A stretch of 64,000 nucleotides of DNA, from NCBI GenBank assembly GCA_947069175.1, contig CAMTDV010000003.1, positions 28,546,853-28,610,852 of the forward strand, written 5' to 3'. Below the pieces are notes generated by a model. The model did no database searches. It worked only from the letters and a program-made list of their open reading frames with translations, and was not told the origin of the DNA. Below, in pieces: positions 34,801-47,457 of this stretch. Each line of letters begins with the position of its first letter. The stretch's first letter is position 1. The stretch is from Scalesia atractyloides. Taxonomy: Eukaryota > Streptophyta > Magnoliopsida > Asterales > Asteraceae. Position numbers and translations under genes: made by a program.

Positions 34801-35246
34801 ATTGATTCCTTCTCAGTGGCTTGTGAGACAAAACATGTGACTTGTGCAAACGTGGTAATAGCTTGGCTCATGTCAAGAAAATACAAGTCGTTGATTCTTG
34901 GAGCTGACAGGAAAATCCATTCCTTGGGAATCTTGAAACCAGGTTTCAGCACATAACAACCGATATTATCAAAATAAACCGTGAACTTCTTGTCGCAGAT
35001 TTGAGAAACACTAAGAAGATTGTGGTCAATTTGTCAAACATAATTGATCTTATCAAAACTCACAACACCATTGGAGACCATTCCTTCTCCAGTGATATAT
35101 CCGCCCTTGTAACCAGCAAAAGCAACATAACCACCCCTAATGCTTTTTACATCATAAAGGATCCGTAAGTCGCCTGTCATGTGCCTCGATGCTCCACTGT
35201 CAACAATCCAGTGACTATTCACAGTTCCTCCTGGAACACCCTGCAC
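31826..35246 (-). pseudogene. Copia pol of element A (protease, integrase, reverse transcriptase, RNase H)
   Basis: Domains appear in Copia order. Protease has IVDSGASRHM (35034-35246). The GAG-pre-integrase/zinc region has WHRRMGH and CVSC (34557-34952). The integrase core has HLDLFGP, IRSDNG and NGVVERKNKT, the D,D,E residues (33854-34729). Reverse transcriptase follows (32718-33175), with the catalytic motif reading VNVDDI where YVDD is usual. RNase H has AFSDSDHGG (32182-32604) and ends at the stop at 31826-31828. At least four frameshifts or stops separate these pieces, so no complete polyprotein can be made. Confidence 0.9.
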
Positions 35247-38200
35247 ATTTCAAAAACAAGATCAGCTTGAGATGGGCACCCAAGCCTTAGTGGTCTTGGG
35301 TCGACCCTTATCATCAAGAAACGTGATTTCTATTTCTTGATGATTTGAAAACTGTGTGCCTCCTCTTGAACCATCACCGGTCTTAGGTTTCCAAGATCGT
35401 TGATTATTACCAGATTGACTATTATTTACAGTTTTAACAATATCTGGTTTTATTGAATTTAAAGATCTTGGATTCCTTTATGAAGAATCCGGTTTCAAAG
35501 CTTTTTCAATTACTTTTACTTGTTTACGTTTCTATTTTTCTTCTTGTTCTTTAACAATCCGTTTATCTTGTTTTGGAGAAACAGATCGACGTTGGCAAGT
35601 TGGTTCATGAGGGGCTTTCTCAACAAATCTAGGCTTTGCTTGGTTTGTACAATTCTTGAAAATGTGGCCAAATTCTCCAAATTTGAAACATGTTCTCCTT
35701 TCAACAAACATAGGAGGTCGTGTTTCATGACTTAGACATGCCCTCAAAAGTCTTGACTTTGTCAGTACCCGTAGAACTCACAAATTTAACATTCTTAAGC
35801 CTTTTCTCTTAGCGAGTGCCTTTTGTCTCACCTATGGTTGTGGTACTTTAGGCTTTTCAACTCGCTTTTCTTGCTGTTTTACTCTTGAACTTGATAATGG
35901 TTGTGACTTGATCGGGTTTTTCTTCTCCAAAAATTTGGTTGTTGATTTTTCAAAAACTTGATCAATGGAGGTTGGATTTACATTTTTGATTGGAAAATCT
36001 TTGTTAGGATAGATTTTCTTGTCTCCAACCAAAGTATACAACACATTATCATTTTCATTTGTAGACACTTTTGTCTTGACAGATTTCTTAGGATCATTCT
36101 CTTGACTTTCGACAATTTTTACACTAGGAGTAGCAGACATTTCTATTCCCTTTTCTTCATCAGGAGATTGATCCTGATCAATTTTCTCTGTCTCATCATC
36201 TAATGAATCATCCTCCTCTGCTGTAGAGGGGTTTTGATTAACAACTAATTATGAGTTCTCGGACTTTCTTGATCAACTGAGGAATTGTCTAGCTTGAACC
36301 CTAATCCTACTGCAAATCCTTCAGGATTAAGAGGTACGGAGGGTTCAAAGCGTGGCATTTCCACTTCATCAGGCAATTTGGTATAGTTGTGTTTCGTTGG
36401 AGGTGGACACGACTTATACCCAATGCATTTAACATCTCCTTTTAGTTTTTGAACATCAATGATATGATCAAGCACATATCGGGAGTTAGAATAACTGTCC
36501 AATTTTAGCTTGATCGCATCATGTTCGCATTTGGCGATGGCTAACTCTTTCTTTGTTTCTTCTAGGAGATTAATGTAGTTATTAATTCCTGTCTGTTTAT
36601 TCAAAACAGTCTTTGTTAATTCAAAAACGCTTTTCTTAAGGGTTTCTATTATAGATTTGAATTCTTTTTCTTTTCGAGTTAAAGCCAAATTCGCCTCTTT
36701 GCATTTAGATAGTTCAACAACTAAGTTTTGATTATGACTGTTAATTGTTTCAAATTTTGATTTGAATTTAGCACAGTCATTGCAAACGTCAGGAGAGTCG
36801 GAATTTACCTGACTTGTCAAACCGGCAACATCCGCCATGAAGGAAGTATGATGATGGAAGGCTGCACTATTTTTAAAGAATTTTTTTTTGTTTCTTTTGA
36901 TGCAGCTTCAACTTTCTTCATTAAACCCACCTTTTCACACTTCATCTTCTCAGCTTCTTTCAGCAACTTTTTGACCTCAGCATCACTTCCCTCTCTGATA
37001 TCTGAATCAAATCCATAACCACCTGAGCTTGAACATTCTTCATCAGAACTACCAGTATACCCTGAAGCATCATCTTCATCTGAACTATCAATGTTGTGAA
37101 CATGTTTGATTTGACTGATGATCTTGGCATAACATGCAGTTCCTCCGTTATTCTCAGTTCCCAATTGTACTGACCAATCGCATCCTTCATCAGATTGAAC
37201 TACCAAAGCTCGGTGTATGTTGTTTGAAGGTCCTGATTGGTTGGTGATGTTTGGGTTGCCGACAGCTACTATTCTTCTTTCATTGTTAACTTGAGCTGTG
37301 TTAGATGGATGTGGTTTATTTTGGAAGGGGTTGTGATTTCCTTGTTTGCTGGGTCTTGTGCACTCACGCTTAAAGGGACCTCTTTCACCGCAGTTGAAGT
37401 AACTAATGACATCTTTATCAAAACCATATTTTGTATCCTTCTTGATCTCCAAACTGGTTCTTCCTGTTCTGCTCATGTAATCCTTAGCTCTTCTTACCGC
37501 ACTTGCAAACGCCCACTTGATATCCATTAGCTCCATCTCATCTCTATCTATTTGCGGATTGTCTTCATTTGTCAAATTGATGTTTCCAATTTGACCAGCT
37601 ACTAATCCACATAGGCACTAACCATGGTGTTTAGAAGCTCCATATGCTCTTGAGCAACTTCTACGCTGACCTTGGAAAGATGTGATGTGTCAAGTCTGAC
37701 TGTGTTGGGGTTTGCGGCTTGAAAGTTGTTCCCATAGAAAGCTTGTTGAGGAGCTTGCTGTGGAACTTGAGGTGCTAGATCTCATGGTTGTGGTAGAAAG
37801 GCTTTCGGATCAAATACTTGTCCATAAGCTTGAGTACTTGAGCTTGCAGACTGATTTATTTGAATAGGTTGTGGTAGAAAGGGATTCACGTTTGAGACAA
37901 ATGCAGTTTGAAGCTTGGGTTGCTGACTTGCACTAATACCTGTATTAATACCTCCGAAGTATATCTCAGGGTTTTGTGGAACAGTAACTCTTTGTGCTTT
38001 TCGGACTTCTTCTTCATTCTTGTTCCCCAATTTCTTCACAAATTCATAAATACTGATTGAATCCAAAACACCTGTATGTTCAATAAGTCAATGAATTGAC
38101 CCCATTTTGGCGGTAACGCGTCAGCAAAACGCATCACAATTTCTTGCGGAGATGCTAATACTTTGTAAGAGTACATTTCGATAAGCAGATGATAAAAACA

Positions 38201-38807
38201 TGTGGTCATATCATTCAACGTTTCATTTTCCATGAACATAAAGCCTTCAAACTCCTTCTTAAGTAGATCATGCCGAATTTTTCTAGTTGCAACATTACCC
38301 TCTCCTCTTGCTCCCAGCGTATCCCACAGATTTCGGGTGATGGTGCAGTACACAAACTGATGATAAATGTTTTTATGAAGAGCTTATGTAAGGATAGCAA
38401 GCACCTTTTTCTGTAGATCGTAAGCCTTTTTGTCGCTTTCGTGTAGGTTGGCTAAGGAGGTTGGATTCGTTCCCGCTTCTTCGAGAGATTCTTTATAGGG
38501 TGTAGTAAAACATGATCACAATTCTGTGTTCTGACCGAGAACATATGTGTGAAAACGACTTTTCCACGAAGGATAATTGTTCATATGGTTTAGCTTAGGT
38601 GGATGGTTATTACTCCCGGTTTCACTCTCGCTCATAAGAAGAGTCTGAATACTTTGGTTCTGATTTGCTACACACGCCCATTGATTTGCAGTAATCATGG
38701 CTTTATGTTGAGGCATCAATGATTTAACCGATGAGGTTGCGGAGCTTTTGCGAAGAGTCCTGATTTGTGCTTAAACTACTACTCCAATCCCACGGATTTG
38801 AACACAT
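35247..38807 (-). pseudogene. Gag of element A with two zinc knuckles and coiled coil
   Basis: Gag starts at the ATG at 38807 (MCSNPWDWS), an opening typical of Copia gag. A UBN2-type core spans 38036-38719. The first knuckle (37356-37403) reads YFNCGERGPFKREC, so the first Cys and the His are replaced. A long acidic and coiled-coil region follows (36245-37000). The second knuckle (35646-35692) reads CFKFGEFGHIFKNC with the second Cys replaced. The layout matches the gag at 1-2540 and 17648-20040. Stops and frameshifts occur throughout. Confidence 0.82.
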
Positions 38808-38958
38808 TTTCTTGATTATGAAAAATAAAAAGTTTTAAAGTTTGATTTTTGAAAATAACAATGTCCCTTTTAAAAATTCACAAATTCACAATTTTAGAAA
38901 TCACAAAATTTGAGAAATCATAGAAAAACTGAAACATGAAAAACAAACTAAATTGTTC

Positions 38959-39140
38959 TTCGTACGAATCACTCTTTCGTACGAATGGTAAGTTCTTCGT
39001 ACGAACTAGGTGTTTCGTATGGAGGACTACTTCGTGCGAACAATTAGGTCTTTCGTGCAAACCAGGTTCTTCGTGCGGATGACTAGTCTTTCGCATGAAC
39101 AGTCTGGTTCTTGGTGCGGATGGGTTATTCGCACAGAGGT
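38959..39140. repeat. Palindrome cluster in the 5' leader of element A
   Basis: Three perfect TTCGTACGAA copies (38959, 38976, 38996) and about seven variants (39014, 39031, 39052, 39070, 39090, 39111, 39128) follow one another at 17-21 bp spacing. They lie between the primer binding site and gag. This is the longest of the four clusters. Confidence 0.9.
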
Positions 39141-39593
39141 TTTTCGCACAGGAATCTTTTTGCAGGGCTGGTTGGTGAAAATTTTCCTTTTCTACACAGA
39201 CTAGTTTTCGAAAGTGTTTTGTTGTCTACATAATTTTAGTTAAAAAAGACAAACATTCTATCAACTTTTCAGTTTTAATAGTCAAGTCTAGAATGTCAGA
39301 GATTTGGTCAACCCTACAACAATATTCCGGTGAGTTTCTCTGGTGAGCTTCTCCTACAAGTGTGTTCAACTTAGATGAAAATTTTAAGAAAAACCAGATT
39401 TTAACATGTCTCCATGTGTTCTAACTAGGTTTTTATGAAAATTTTATGGGTACAAAAAGTTTTAACTAAGTTTTAAGTTGGTTATCTTCCAAAAACATAA
39501 GTTTCTGCTGAAAGTTCAAGAACACTTCAAGAAACCCTCTCATAGCTCAGACACAATCACTAAGCTTGGTTTTGAACAAGGAAGAGAGCCAAA

Positions 39594-39605
39594 GCTCTGA
39601 TACCA
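39594..39605 (-). other. Primer binding site of element A
   Basis: TGGTATCAGAGC on the minus strand, next to the 5' LTR, is the classic Copia site complementary to initiator methionine tRNA. Confidence 0.9.
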
Positions 39606-39606
39606 C

Positions 39607-40363
39607 TGGTAAGTCCACTTTGAGGATTAAGATGAACCTGCTTCCTTGTTCATACAACAGAAATAAGAGTGCGGAATCCTCGTAAGAATGCAAACCAAAG
39701 CAAAGTAAGAACACATGATAGCCAAAGATTCAATATCTTGATTAACTGAAGAGAACTAGTACAAACATATACAAACAATGCTCAAACGGACTCATACAAC
39801 ACTCTCTGTGCTCTTATGTCTTTCTCTAGTATGGCTCTCAGATATCTAGCTCTGTCAGACCACTTACTAAGAAGTGCATGTCTGCTTTTATAGTGTCCCA
39901 CTCAGCAACTGTATGAAGTATGTTGCTGGTCGTACACGAAACACTAAAATCCACGAAGGATATTCTCCAAATAGACTCGTACGAATGAACCGGCTCACAC
40001 GAATCATTATCAAACTCGTATGAAACAAGTAGGACACTTGTTTGGTTGAGCTTACTCGTACAAATGAGATGTCATTCGTACGAATGGTGAGTTGCTCATA
40101 CGAGCAGCATCTTGCTCGTACGAAGCATTCTCACTCGCGCCTAGTGTTTTCCTTGGAGAATGTTCCACATACATGACATACACAAGACTCAATAAGTATG
40201 CACACATGCAACTGTCTAACCCAGACACACTCGTCGTACTAAACCAAGAAAGGAGGATATCTTGATTTGGTCGACACGACCAAACTATACAGACACTGTA
40301 AACAAAGACCATACAATTACAGACGTAACTAAGAACAAGCGACAGACACAAAAGTGATCAACA
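39607..40363 (-). repeat. 5' LTR of element A
   Basis: This 757-bp LTR pairs with 27036-27743. The TATA box CTATAAAAGC lies at 39884-39893 on the minus strand. The U3 portion upstream of it holds palindromic decamers starting at 39976, 39994, 40015, 40055, 40075, 40095 and 40115. Most are spaced 18-21 bp, with one 40-bp gap. It is longer than the 3' LTR by about 50 bp, partly owing to extra sequence near 39930-39970. Confidence 0.92.
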
Positions 40364-40368
40364 AATTG

Positions 40369-40742
40369 GTAACACTAACTTGCATACACCTTGTTCCGCT
40401 CAACAAGTTACAGAGAGTATACTCCAACAAGTGACTAGGGCAAACTCAGAAATCATTCCTATCCCACAAGCATAGGAGGCAACACCTCTTGTGTCTCAAG
40501 AGACACTTGCATGTTTTTCAAGTGAGGCAACTACTACAATTTTAGAGACAACAATGTCACAATTAGACAATAGTTACATAACTAAGACCTCCTTGAGGGT
40601 AACAACTGATGAGATTACAAATGTAATCTTTGTATCAGTTAGAAGTCCTAGTACCAAGAAAAGAGGGCACCTATTTCAAAACCAGGTACAACAATCTCAT
40701 GGAAAACCTCAAAATAATTTGAATAATGTTCCTAAAACTGAA
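40369..40742 (+). pseudogene. Continuation of the interrupted family-B accessory ORF
   Basis: With element A and one AATTG copy removed, the frame ending at 27030 stays open for about 33 codons past the insertion point. An open stretch at 40491-40775 continues a Ser/Thr-rich sequence without a recognisable domain. Near 40742 the sequence changes to gag C-terminal type, so a rearrangement junction lies there. Confidence 0.5.
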
Positions 40743-41690
40743 TTTGTTAAAGGGAAGATTTCAATCAAGAGGTAGAGAAGATTGAAAATAGGTCAAATTC
40801 TCAGTTTATCACTCAAATTTTGAAATATCCCATTAAATCTTCATCGTCTTCGACAAGTCAAGAGAAACGTCCAAAGAAATGCTGTGAAAATTCACAAATG
40901 TTACAAATGTTGTGGAAAGGGACCTTTGGCAGCAAACTTTCTAGATGACAAGGGTAAATCTTTTACTGATCCTGATCAAAGCAAACCTTTTGTTGAAAAA
41001 CCACAAAATGAAACAACAAATGTTGAACAGAAAAACGAAAAAAATCAAAAGGTTGGCAAGAATAAAGTGATTTAAGCAAGAAACAAAACCAGTTCTTAAA
41101 TCAAACGAATCAAAACAACATCAGGATCAACGGGAGGAACCATTAGATATTTGCCCTGGTCGTGGATCAGAAAGTTCACCACAAAAACATGATGCTCGTG
41201 AGAAAACACTTCACCGACGCCAAAATCTTGTTACTTTCCAATCACAAGATAATGTTCAATGTTCTAGAGGATCTAATCATGATTATGTTAGAATCATTCT
41301 CAGAACCGGTTTGTAAATGAGCGAAATGCGTCACCCCCCCGATTTCACTATCAAGGATCGCAAAGTTCATTCTCGAGACACAATGATGTTCCTAGTTTTG
41401 GTAGAAATTTTGAGACTCCGAGAAGTTAAAATTATGGATATCAAAACCATGGAAGCCAAAATTTGGAAAGTTTGGGTATAACAAAAGATCGTCAACCCCG
41501 TATAATCCTTGATTTGTTGGGAACCACTCCAACAACTTCTGAAGTGGAAATGTAGGACAAAGTGGTAGTGACAGTTATCTCAAGGAGTTTTCTTTTGACC
41601 CAAGACCATCATGACTTGGGTCCCATGTTCTAACTTATTTCCTTGTTTGTGAGTGTAGGAGCAGCTGAAGAGGGCTATCTATATTTGGTA
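40743..41690 (+). pseudogene. Family-B gag C-terminus with degenerate zinc knuckle
   Basis: After about 40745 a frame resembles the gag segment of element A just upstream of its second knuckle, with serine-rich and QEKR phrases. A degenerate knuckle CYKCCGKGPLAANF follows at about 40896-40940, lacking the His and the last Cys. Several stops lie between it and the protease. Confidence 0.6.
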
Positions 41691-44600
41691 TATCGATAGT
41701 GGCTATTCCAGACACATGATAGGGAATAAGGAGTTGTTGAATAATTTAAAACAAATTCGTGGTGGTTATGTCAATTTTGCTGGTGAGAAAGGTGGTTATA
41801 TCACTGGTGAAGGATCGGTGACGAATGGAAAGATAACGCTGCACAAAGTGAACTACGTTGAAGAGCTGAAGCTCAACTTGATGTCGGTATCTCAAATCTG
41901 TGATAACAAGTACATTATGCTATTCACTGATAAAGCTTGCTTCATATTGCGTCGGGGATTTTTTGTTCCTAGGGATTGGATCACAATGAGGGCTCCTCGA
42001 GTGAATAATACATATGTCATGGATATGGGCCCACTGATTAACTCATCTGCTCCAGTGACTTGTTTGCTCTCATAGGTGACTGAAGATCAATCTTATTTAT
42101 GGCATAGGAGAATGGGTCATGTGCACCTGTGAAAAATGAACCACTTAGAGAAAAACAACTTAGTGTTGGGAGTTCCTTTACGTAGTTTTAACATGCACAA
42201 CAAATGTGAATCGTGCGAAAAAGGAAAAATTAAACGAAAGCCTCACAAACCAAAAACTATTAACTCGATCCAAAAACCACTTGAATTGCTTCACATGGAT
42301 CTTTTTGGCCCGATCCATGTTGCTAGCATTGGTGGAATGTCTTTTTATCTTGTTGTCACATACGATTTCTCATGATATTAATGGATATTTTTCTTAATAA
42401 CAAAGGACCAAACTTATGGGATTTTAAGAGATTTATTTAAACAAATTGAGAAACATATTCACTTCCCATTAAGAAAATCCCAAGTGATGCACTAAATTTA
42501 AAAATCAAAATATGGACTATGTCTGGAAATGGGAATAGTTCACTAGTTCAGCGTTCCTCATGTTCCTCAACAGAATAGAGTTGCAGAACGGAAGAACCGT
42601 ACCCTGATTGAGGTAGCCTGAACTATGCTTTTTGAATCTAAGTTACCAATTTTCTTCTGGGCCGAGGTGGTAAACATTGCATGCTATGTGCTTATGGTCA
42701 AAAGAGAAGATAGAACTTCATATGGATTACTTGAAAACAAGAAACCTAATTTATTAGGGTTACAACCCTTTGGGATCAAGTGTGTTATCAAACGAACCAA
42801 GGACAATCCTAAGATGGGCGAACTTAGAGTGATATGTTTCTTTCTGGGTTACGCTAATGGAGCTCCAAACAAATGCGTTTATAACATTTAAAAGAGAATT
42901 GTGGTGGTCATGTGTGATAAAACTCCTTTAAGTTACGATCCTCCACCATCCGAATTTGGTCCTAAAAATGAGTACGATTATGAGAAATTATTTGATTTAT
43001 TTGATCTTCCTTATGTTTCAGAAGAAGATTCTAAGGTTATCTACCCGCATCTGGTAGATAAAGATGAACTGGATATTAGCTGGGAGCAAGTATTATGACA
43101 AAAGTGACCCTGAATGCTACATAAGGAGGTCCAATCAATGAGCCTTCATTAGTAAACGATGTTGTTGCTGTACAATTCCCCGTTGAAGCTTGTCCCAGCA
43201 ATTCTAAAGCTAGTAATAATGCAAGTGCTGAGGGGGAGATTCAATCTAATTTGGGAAACAATCTTCAAGCTCCGGCAATTCCAGTTCCTAGAACAAATAT
43301 TTATCATCGTGTTGACAATATTATTGGGAATCCAAATACAGGAGTGCAAACGTGGATGAGCGTTTTAGAAATGCAGTGTTTGTTTTTCGAAATCAAGCAG
43401 ATGAGATATACAATCTTAGCCTACACAAATGTTTTATCTCCTAGATAAAGCTGAAGAATTATCATATGGCTTTGAAGGATAATTCTTAGTGTGAGGCGAT
43501 GTAAGAGGAGTTAGCTCATTTAGACAAGTTAAAGTTTGGAATTTGGTCGATCTTCCAAAGGGCCGACATGCAATCAACACGAAGTGGGTCTTCAAGTGCA
43601 AGAAGGACGATAAGGGTGTTGTCGTGAGAAATAAAGCACGGTTGGTTATTCAAGACTTCAATCAAGAGGAAGGGATTACACAAAGTCTAGGCTCTAGTGG
43701 CAAGACTAGAAGCCATTTGTTTGTTTCTAGCCTTTGCTGCTCATATGCCTATTAAAGTCCAACCACCAGGGTTCGCAGCTCTAGAGTCTGATAACAAAGT
43801 CTATTTCTTAGACAAAGCTCTGTATGGTCTCTGTCAGGCTACTCGTGCCTGGTACGAGACTCTGTCAAAGCATTTCTTGGAGCAAGGGTTCTCGCGTGGT
43901 GCGATCGACTTCACACTGTTCATCTTGAAGAAAGGGAGAGATTTTATGATTGTGTAGATTTACGTTGATGTCGAGATTTTGAGAAAGTGATGAAGTCGAA
44001 GTTTGAAATGAGTGCGATGGGAGATTTGTCATGCCTTCTTGGTCTTCAGGTGAGTCAAGAGAAAGAAGGGACGTGTGTGCAACAAACAAAGTATGTCTAC
44101 AAGATTCTCAAAAGATTCGGGTTGGAAGACAGCTTACCCTACAACATGCCATTGCCGACGAATAACAAGCTAACGACCGATAAAGAGAAAGATCCTGAAG
44201 TGGATCCAACTTTGTATCAAGCTTATAGGTTCACTTATGTATCTTACAGCTTCGTGTCCCGATGTTATGTTTTCTGTATGTTTATGTGCCACGTACCAGT
44301 CAACTACAAAGGAGTCTCATATGAAGGCTGTCAAACGCATCTTCTGATACCTAAAAGGGAAACCAAAGCTTAGATTGTGGTATCCAGCCTAAGGAGGTCT
44401 TAATTTGATAGTGTATGCTGATGCAGATTTCGGAGGGTGCCTAGTTAATAGAAAATAATCCTTTAGCGGCGCACAACTGCTTGGAAACCGTCTTGTGTCT
44501 TGGCAATGAAAAAAGCAAATTGCCGTATCTTTATCCGCGTGCATGGCCGGGTACATTAAAGCTTCGAGCTATTTAACAAAAACAAATGAGATACTACGGT

Positions 44601-44851
44601 TTAAATTTTACTCGAACTCCAATTCTTGTCGATAATAATTACGCCATTTCCATCATTAATAATCCGGTTAACCATTCATGCACTATGCACATAGATGTTA
44701 GGCCTTATTTCATTTGTGACTGTGCTGAAAAGGGCTTACTCGAGGTGGTTAGGGTAGCCACTTTGAATCTTGTTGACCTGTTTACTTAGACATTCGATCA
44801 AGCTAGATTTGAGGATCTGGTCCAAATGATCGGCATGATCAACCCCAAGTA
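41691..44851 (+). pseudogene. Family-B Copia pol (protease to RNase H)
   Basis: The protease motif YIDSG lies at 41688-41702, followed by open sequence to 42075. WHRRMGH and CESC form the GAG-pre-integrase zinc region, and LLHMDLFGP starts the integrase core (to 42375), after which the integrase is badly eroded. The frame with NKARLVIQDFNQEEGI (43543-43755) and LDKALYGLCQATRAWYETL (43697-43957) is reverse transcriptase, with an apparent deletion of its first half. RNase H ends with the NYAISIINNPVNHS and VDLFT region (44586-44790) and a stop at about 44851. There are multiple stops and frameshifts. Confidence 0.85.
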
Positions 44852-47457
44852 AAATGCTTTTAGAAACTCGCTTGGAAACTCTATTTATGTTTTAGTGTAC
44901 AATTCTTACTCTTACAAAAAAATTTAAAACTCAAAAATATGTTACTTAGATGTAGGATTTTTTTTTGAAAATACAAAAACATCTGAAAATTGTAAAAATG
45001 TAGTCGTGCTGAGAAAAAAAGGGAAATTATAGTATATCGGTTAGTCGTATCTGATGTAGGATAGTAGTAATATATAAATTCTAACCGTTAACTGTAACAG
45101 CTTCATTATACGTTGCATTGGTAGGTTTTACACGTTAATAAGAACCTGTCTTTGGTATATAAACAAAATGAAATACGTAACTTGTGTGATACATTAGTGT
45201 CGTAATTTCGTTTGATAGATTGCTTAACTTCTGAGATACTAGGTCTTTATGTTTGTTAAATCTCCGAGGTATTATATCTGGTCCTTTAATTTTGTGTAAG
45301 CAATGGCCTAGACCGCGTATAATGCTTTGCTAAGTGCTTCGTTTGTCCGCAAACCCCCTTGGTGGATTTCTTTTCCGCCACAACAATCATCACCAGATGA
45401 TCTGTTTAATACTGTCATCACCAGATGGACAAATTGCATTTCTATGTTACCACCGGGTATATATTATAAACTGCCAAAACTCTCTAGAAAAAGATACCAA
45501 ACGTGGTACACCACCTTTAAGTCAAGCCTTCATCTCTTTGTCTGTGCGGTGGCACTAACCTGAGCTCTCAAGGCATCACATTTAGCCGGATACATAGATT
45601 TTTCAGATATACTTACCTGTAAGATGCAATGTTTGGTAGTCTTGATATGGGAGTATATTCTGAGATGTGTATACATAGTTACTATAAGTTATTAACACAC
45701 TTAATCGCATATCTCGAAAATAGTGTTTGAAGGCGTGCTAAAGCTTAAGTGGACCATAATACAGTTGAACGACTTGAACTGTTAATATTATTCTAAGTGA
45801 TTAATCTGAAGTCTATGATCTTGTGTTGGATATTGACAGAAAAACTGATATGATCTCTTTGCTCGGGCTTCACAAAAAATATAGATAGTGTAAATATGTT
45901 CTTAGTGTTAGTTTCCTTTATTCTAGTAAAAAAATAAAAACATCAAAAAGATTTTATGCTCTTGTTTCTTATATGTGAGTTTATCATTTAAAAGATGATC
46001 TATGGGGTTGTGAACATTCTTTAATAAGGTGTTAAACATCAGGTTAGGTAATCTTAAAATAAATCTTTTTCTATCAAGACGGTCGTGCGAGATCCATCTA
46101 AGTGTATGGGTAATCTTGTCAATTTTAAAGTGTTTGATAAAATTCTTCTTTAAAGCGAGTTGTGATAGTTTTTCTAAAGTATGAGTTACTATGGAAAAAT
46201 TTTCCAGATGATTGCAAGTTAGTAAATTTTGTTTTAGTGATAAAAGGATTAATTTTGAAATGGTTATGAAGTTAACTTAAAGAAAGTATCTTTTGAGATC
46301 CGAGTTTGGCCTCCATGTTATAAATTGAACATCTGTAATCTGGAAGTTCACTTGTTCTGCGAGTTTTATCAAAGTAAGTGGGCTCCGAATTTGAGCTTTA
46401 TGGTTGGAATCCATTTAAAATATGTGTGTGTGTGTGTCCGTATTTATATTCTTCCGACATACATCGTCTTCTCCCCGGAGACTCTTTGTGGATTGTTTAA
46501 CGAATTCCAGATTTACCTAGGGTTCTCCGAATTTTTGTCCCTTTATAAATCTCTATAGTTCCATGTTCTTCATTCACCCACTTTTCCCTCTCTTCTCTTC
46601 TCTAAAAACCCAGATATGCTTCTTGCCTCTTCAACTAAGAAATCATTTCTAGTGTGACTTTTGAAGTCTTTGTGACTCCATTATAGTGTAACAAAATCAC
46701 ATGTATGTTTTCATGAATTGTAATCATCTAGGATTACTTGGTTTGATCAGTTTAGTTTGATTACTTGGGTTTTTGAAGGGTAAACCCAAATGGGTTTTTT
46801 GTTTCTTGGCCATTGTGTAAATCTTGTTTTGTTGAATGTTCTTGTTGCTGTGAATCGATGTTTGCTAGTTAATGTGTAGATAGGCTTTCATCTGTTTGGC
46901 ATGTTTGATTGCTTATCGTTCATATGTAAACTTAGGTGTTTATGAGAAAACTTTGTGAAGAAGAAAGATAAATTTAAAAGTTACTTTTTGATCCGTTGGA
47001 GAGTCTATTTTTTTGGTAAGTTGTTAGTTAACACTCGGAAAATCTAAGTTTCCCTTCCGTAAGTTTGGAGGGTTCTTAACTTAGATTTAATGAAGAGTTT
47101 CAAACTGAGTTCCGAACTAAAGATTTACCAAGGTTGTTACTTCTGGATTTAACCTCCATTGCAATCCGGAGTTAATGTTATTTAAGAATATGTTTGCATT
47201 TGAGATTATTCCGGTCTTACTGTGTCTCCAAATTTGAGTCCTCCGGATTAGTACCAAAACAAGGATGCCAGATTTATTCATCGTCATGTATCCGGATTTA
47301 TAAATTGTTTTAAACTGTTTTCTGGTCTCACAATTGCCTTAGTGGTGGGATGTTTGGTAAAAAACTTTCACAGTAACTGTGGTAGTTGCCTCTATGACTT
47401 TTTCCATACTATCTAATGTTTAAATTGTTTCATGCACTTGTTATCATGTTTCTATAT
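44852..47457 (+). other. Spacer between RNase H and accessory ORF, with putative promoter
   Basis: This is non-coding apart from a 78-codon open stretch at 45327-45563 with no known domain. A TATA-like TATAAAT lies at 46544-46550, followed by a pyrimidine-rich stretch (46575-46605) like a plant initiator. About 0.9 kb separates it from the accessory ORF ATG, perhaps a leader with an intron. A TG run lies at 46423-46437. Confidence 0.45.

Larger units (their letters stand above)
27036..40363 (-). mobile_element. Full-length Sirevirus-like Copia element (element A), 13.3 kb
   Basis: Both LTRs are present (39607-40363 at the 5' end of the element, 27036-27743 at its 3' end), and the ends are TG/CA. 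AATTG flanks the element exactly at 27031-27035 and 40364-40368. A primer binding site TGGTATCAGAGC abuts the 5' LTR, and the polypurine tract AAGGGGGAG abuts the 3' LTR. Gene order on the minus strand is gag, protease, integrase, reverse transcriptase, RNase H, then an accessory ORF, the Copia/Sirevirus plan. The length, the AAGGGGGAG tract and the extra ORF fit Sireviruses. The LTRs differ by many substitutions and an indel, and the frames are broken, so it is an old, inactive insertion. Confidence 0.93.

Noticed and set aside
38959..39140. CRISPR-like array of short repeats at regular spacing
   Set aside because: The repeat is a 10-bp palindrome with degenerate copies in a plant retroelement; there are no long identical repeats, no cas genes and no prokaryotic context.
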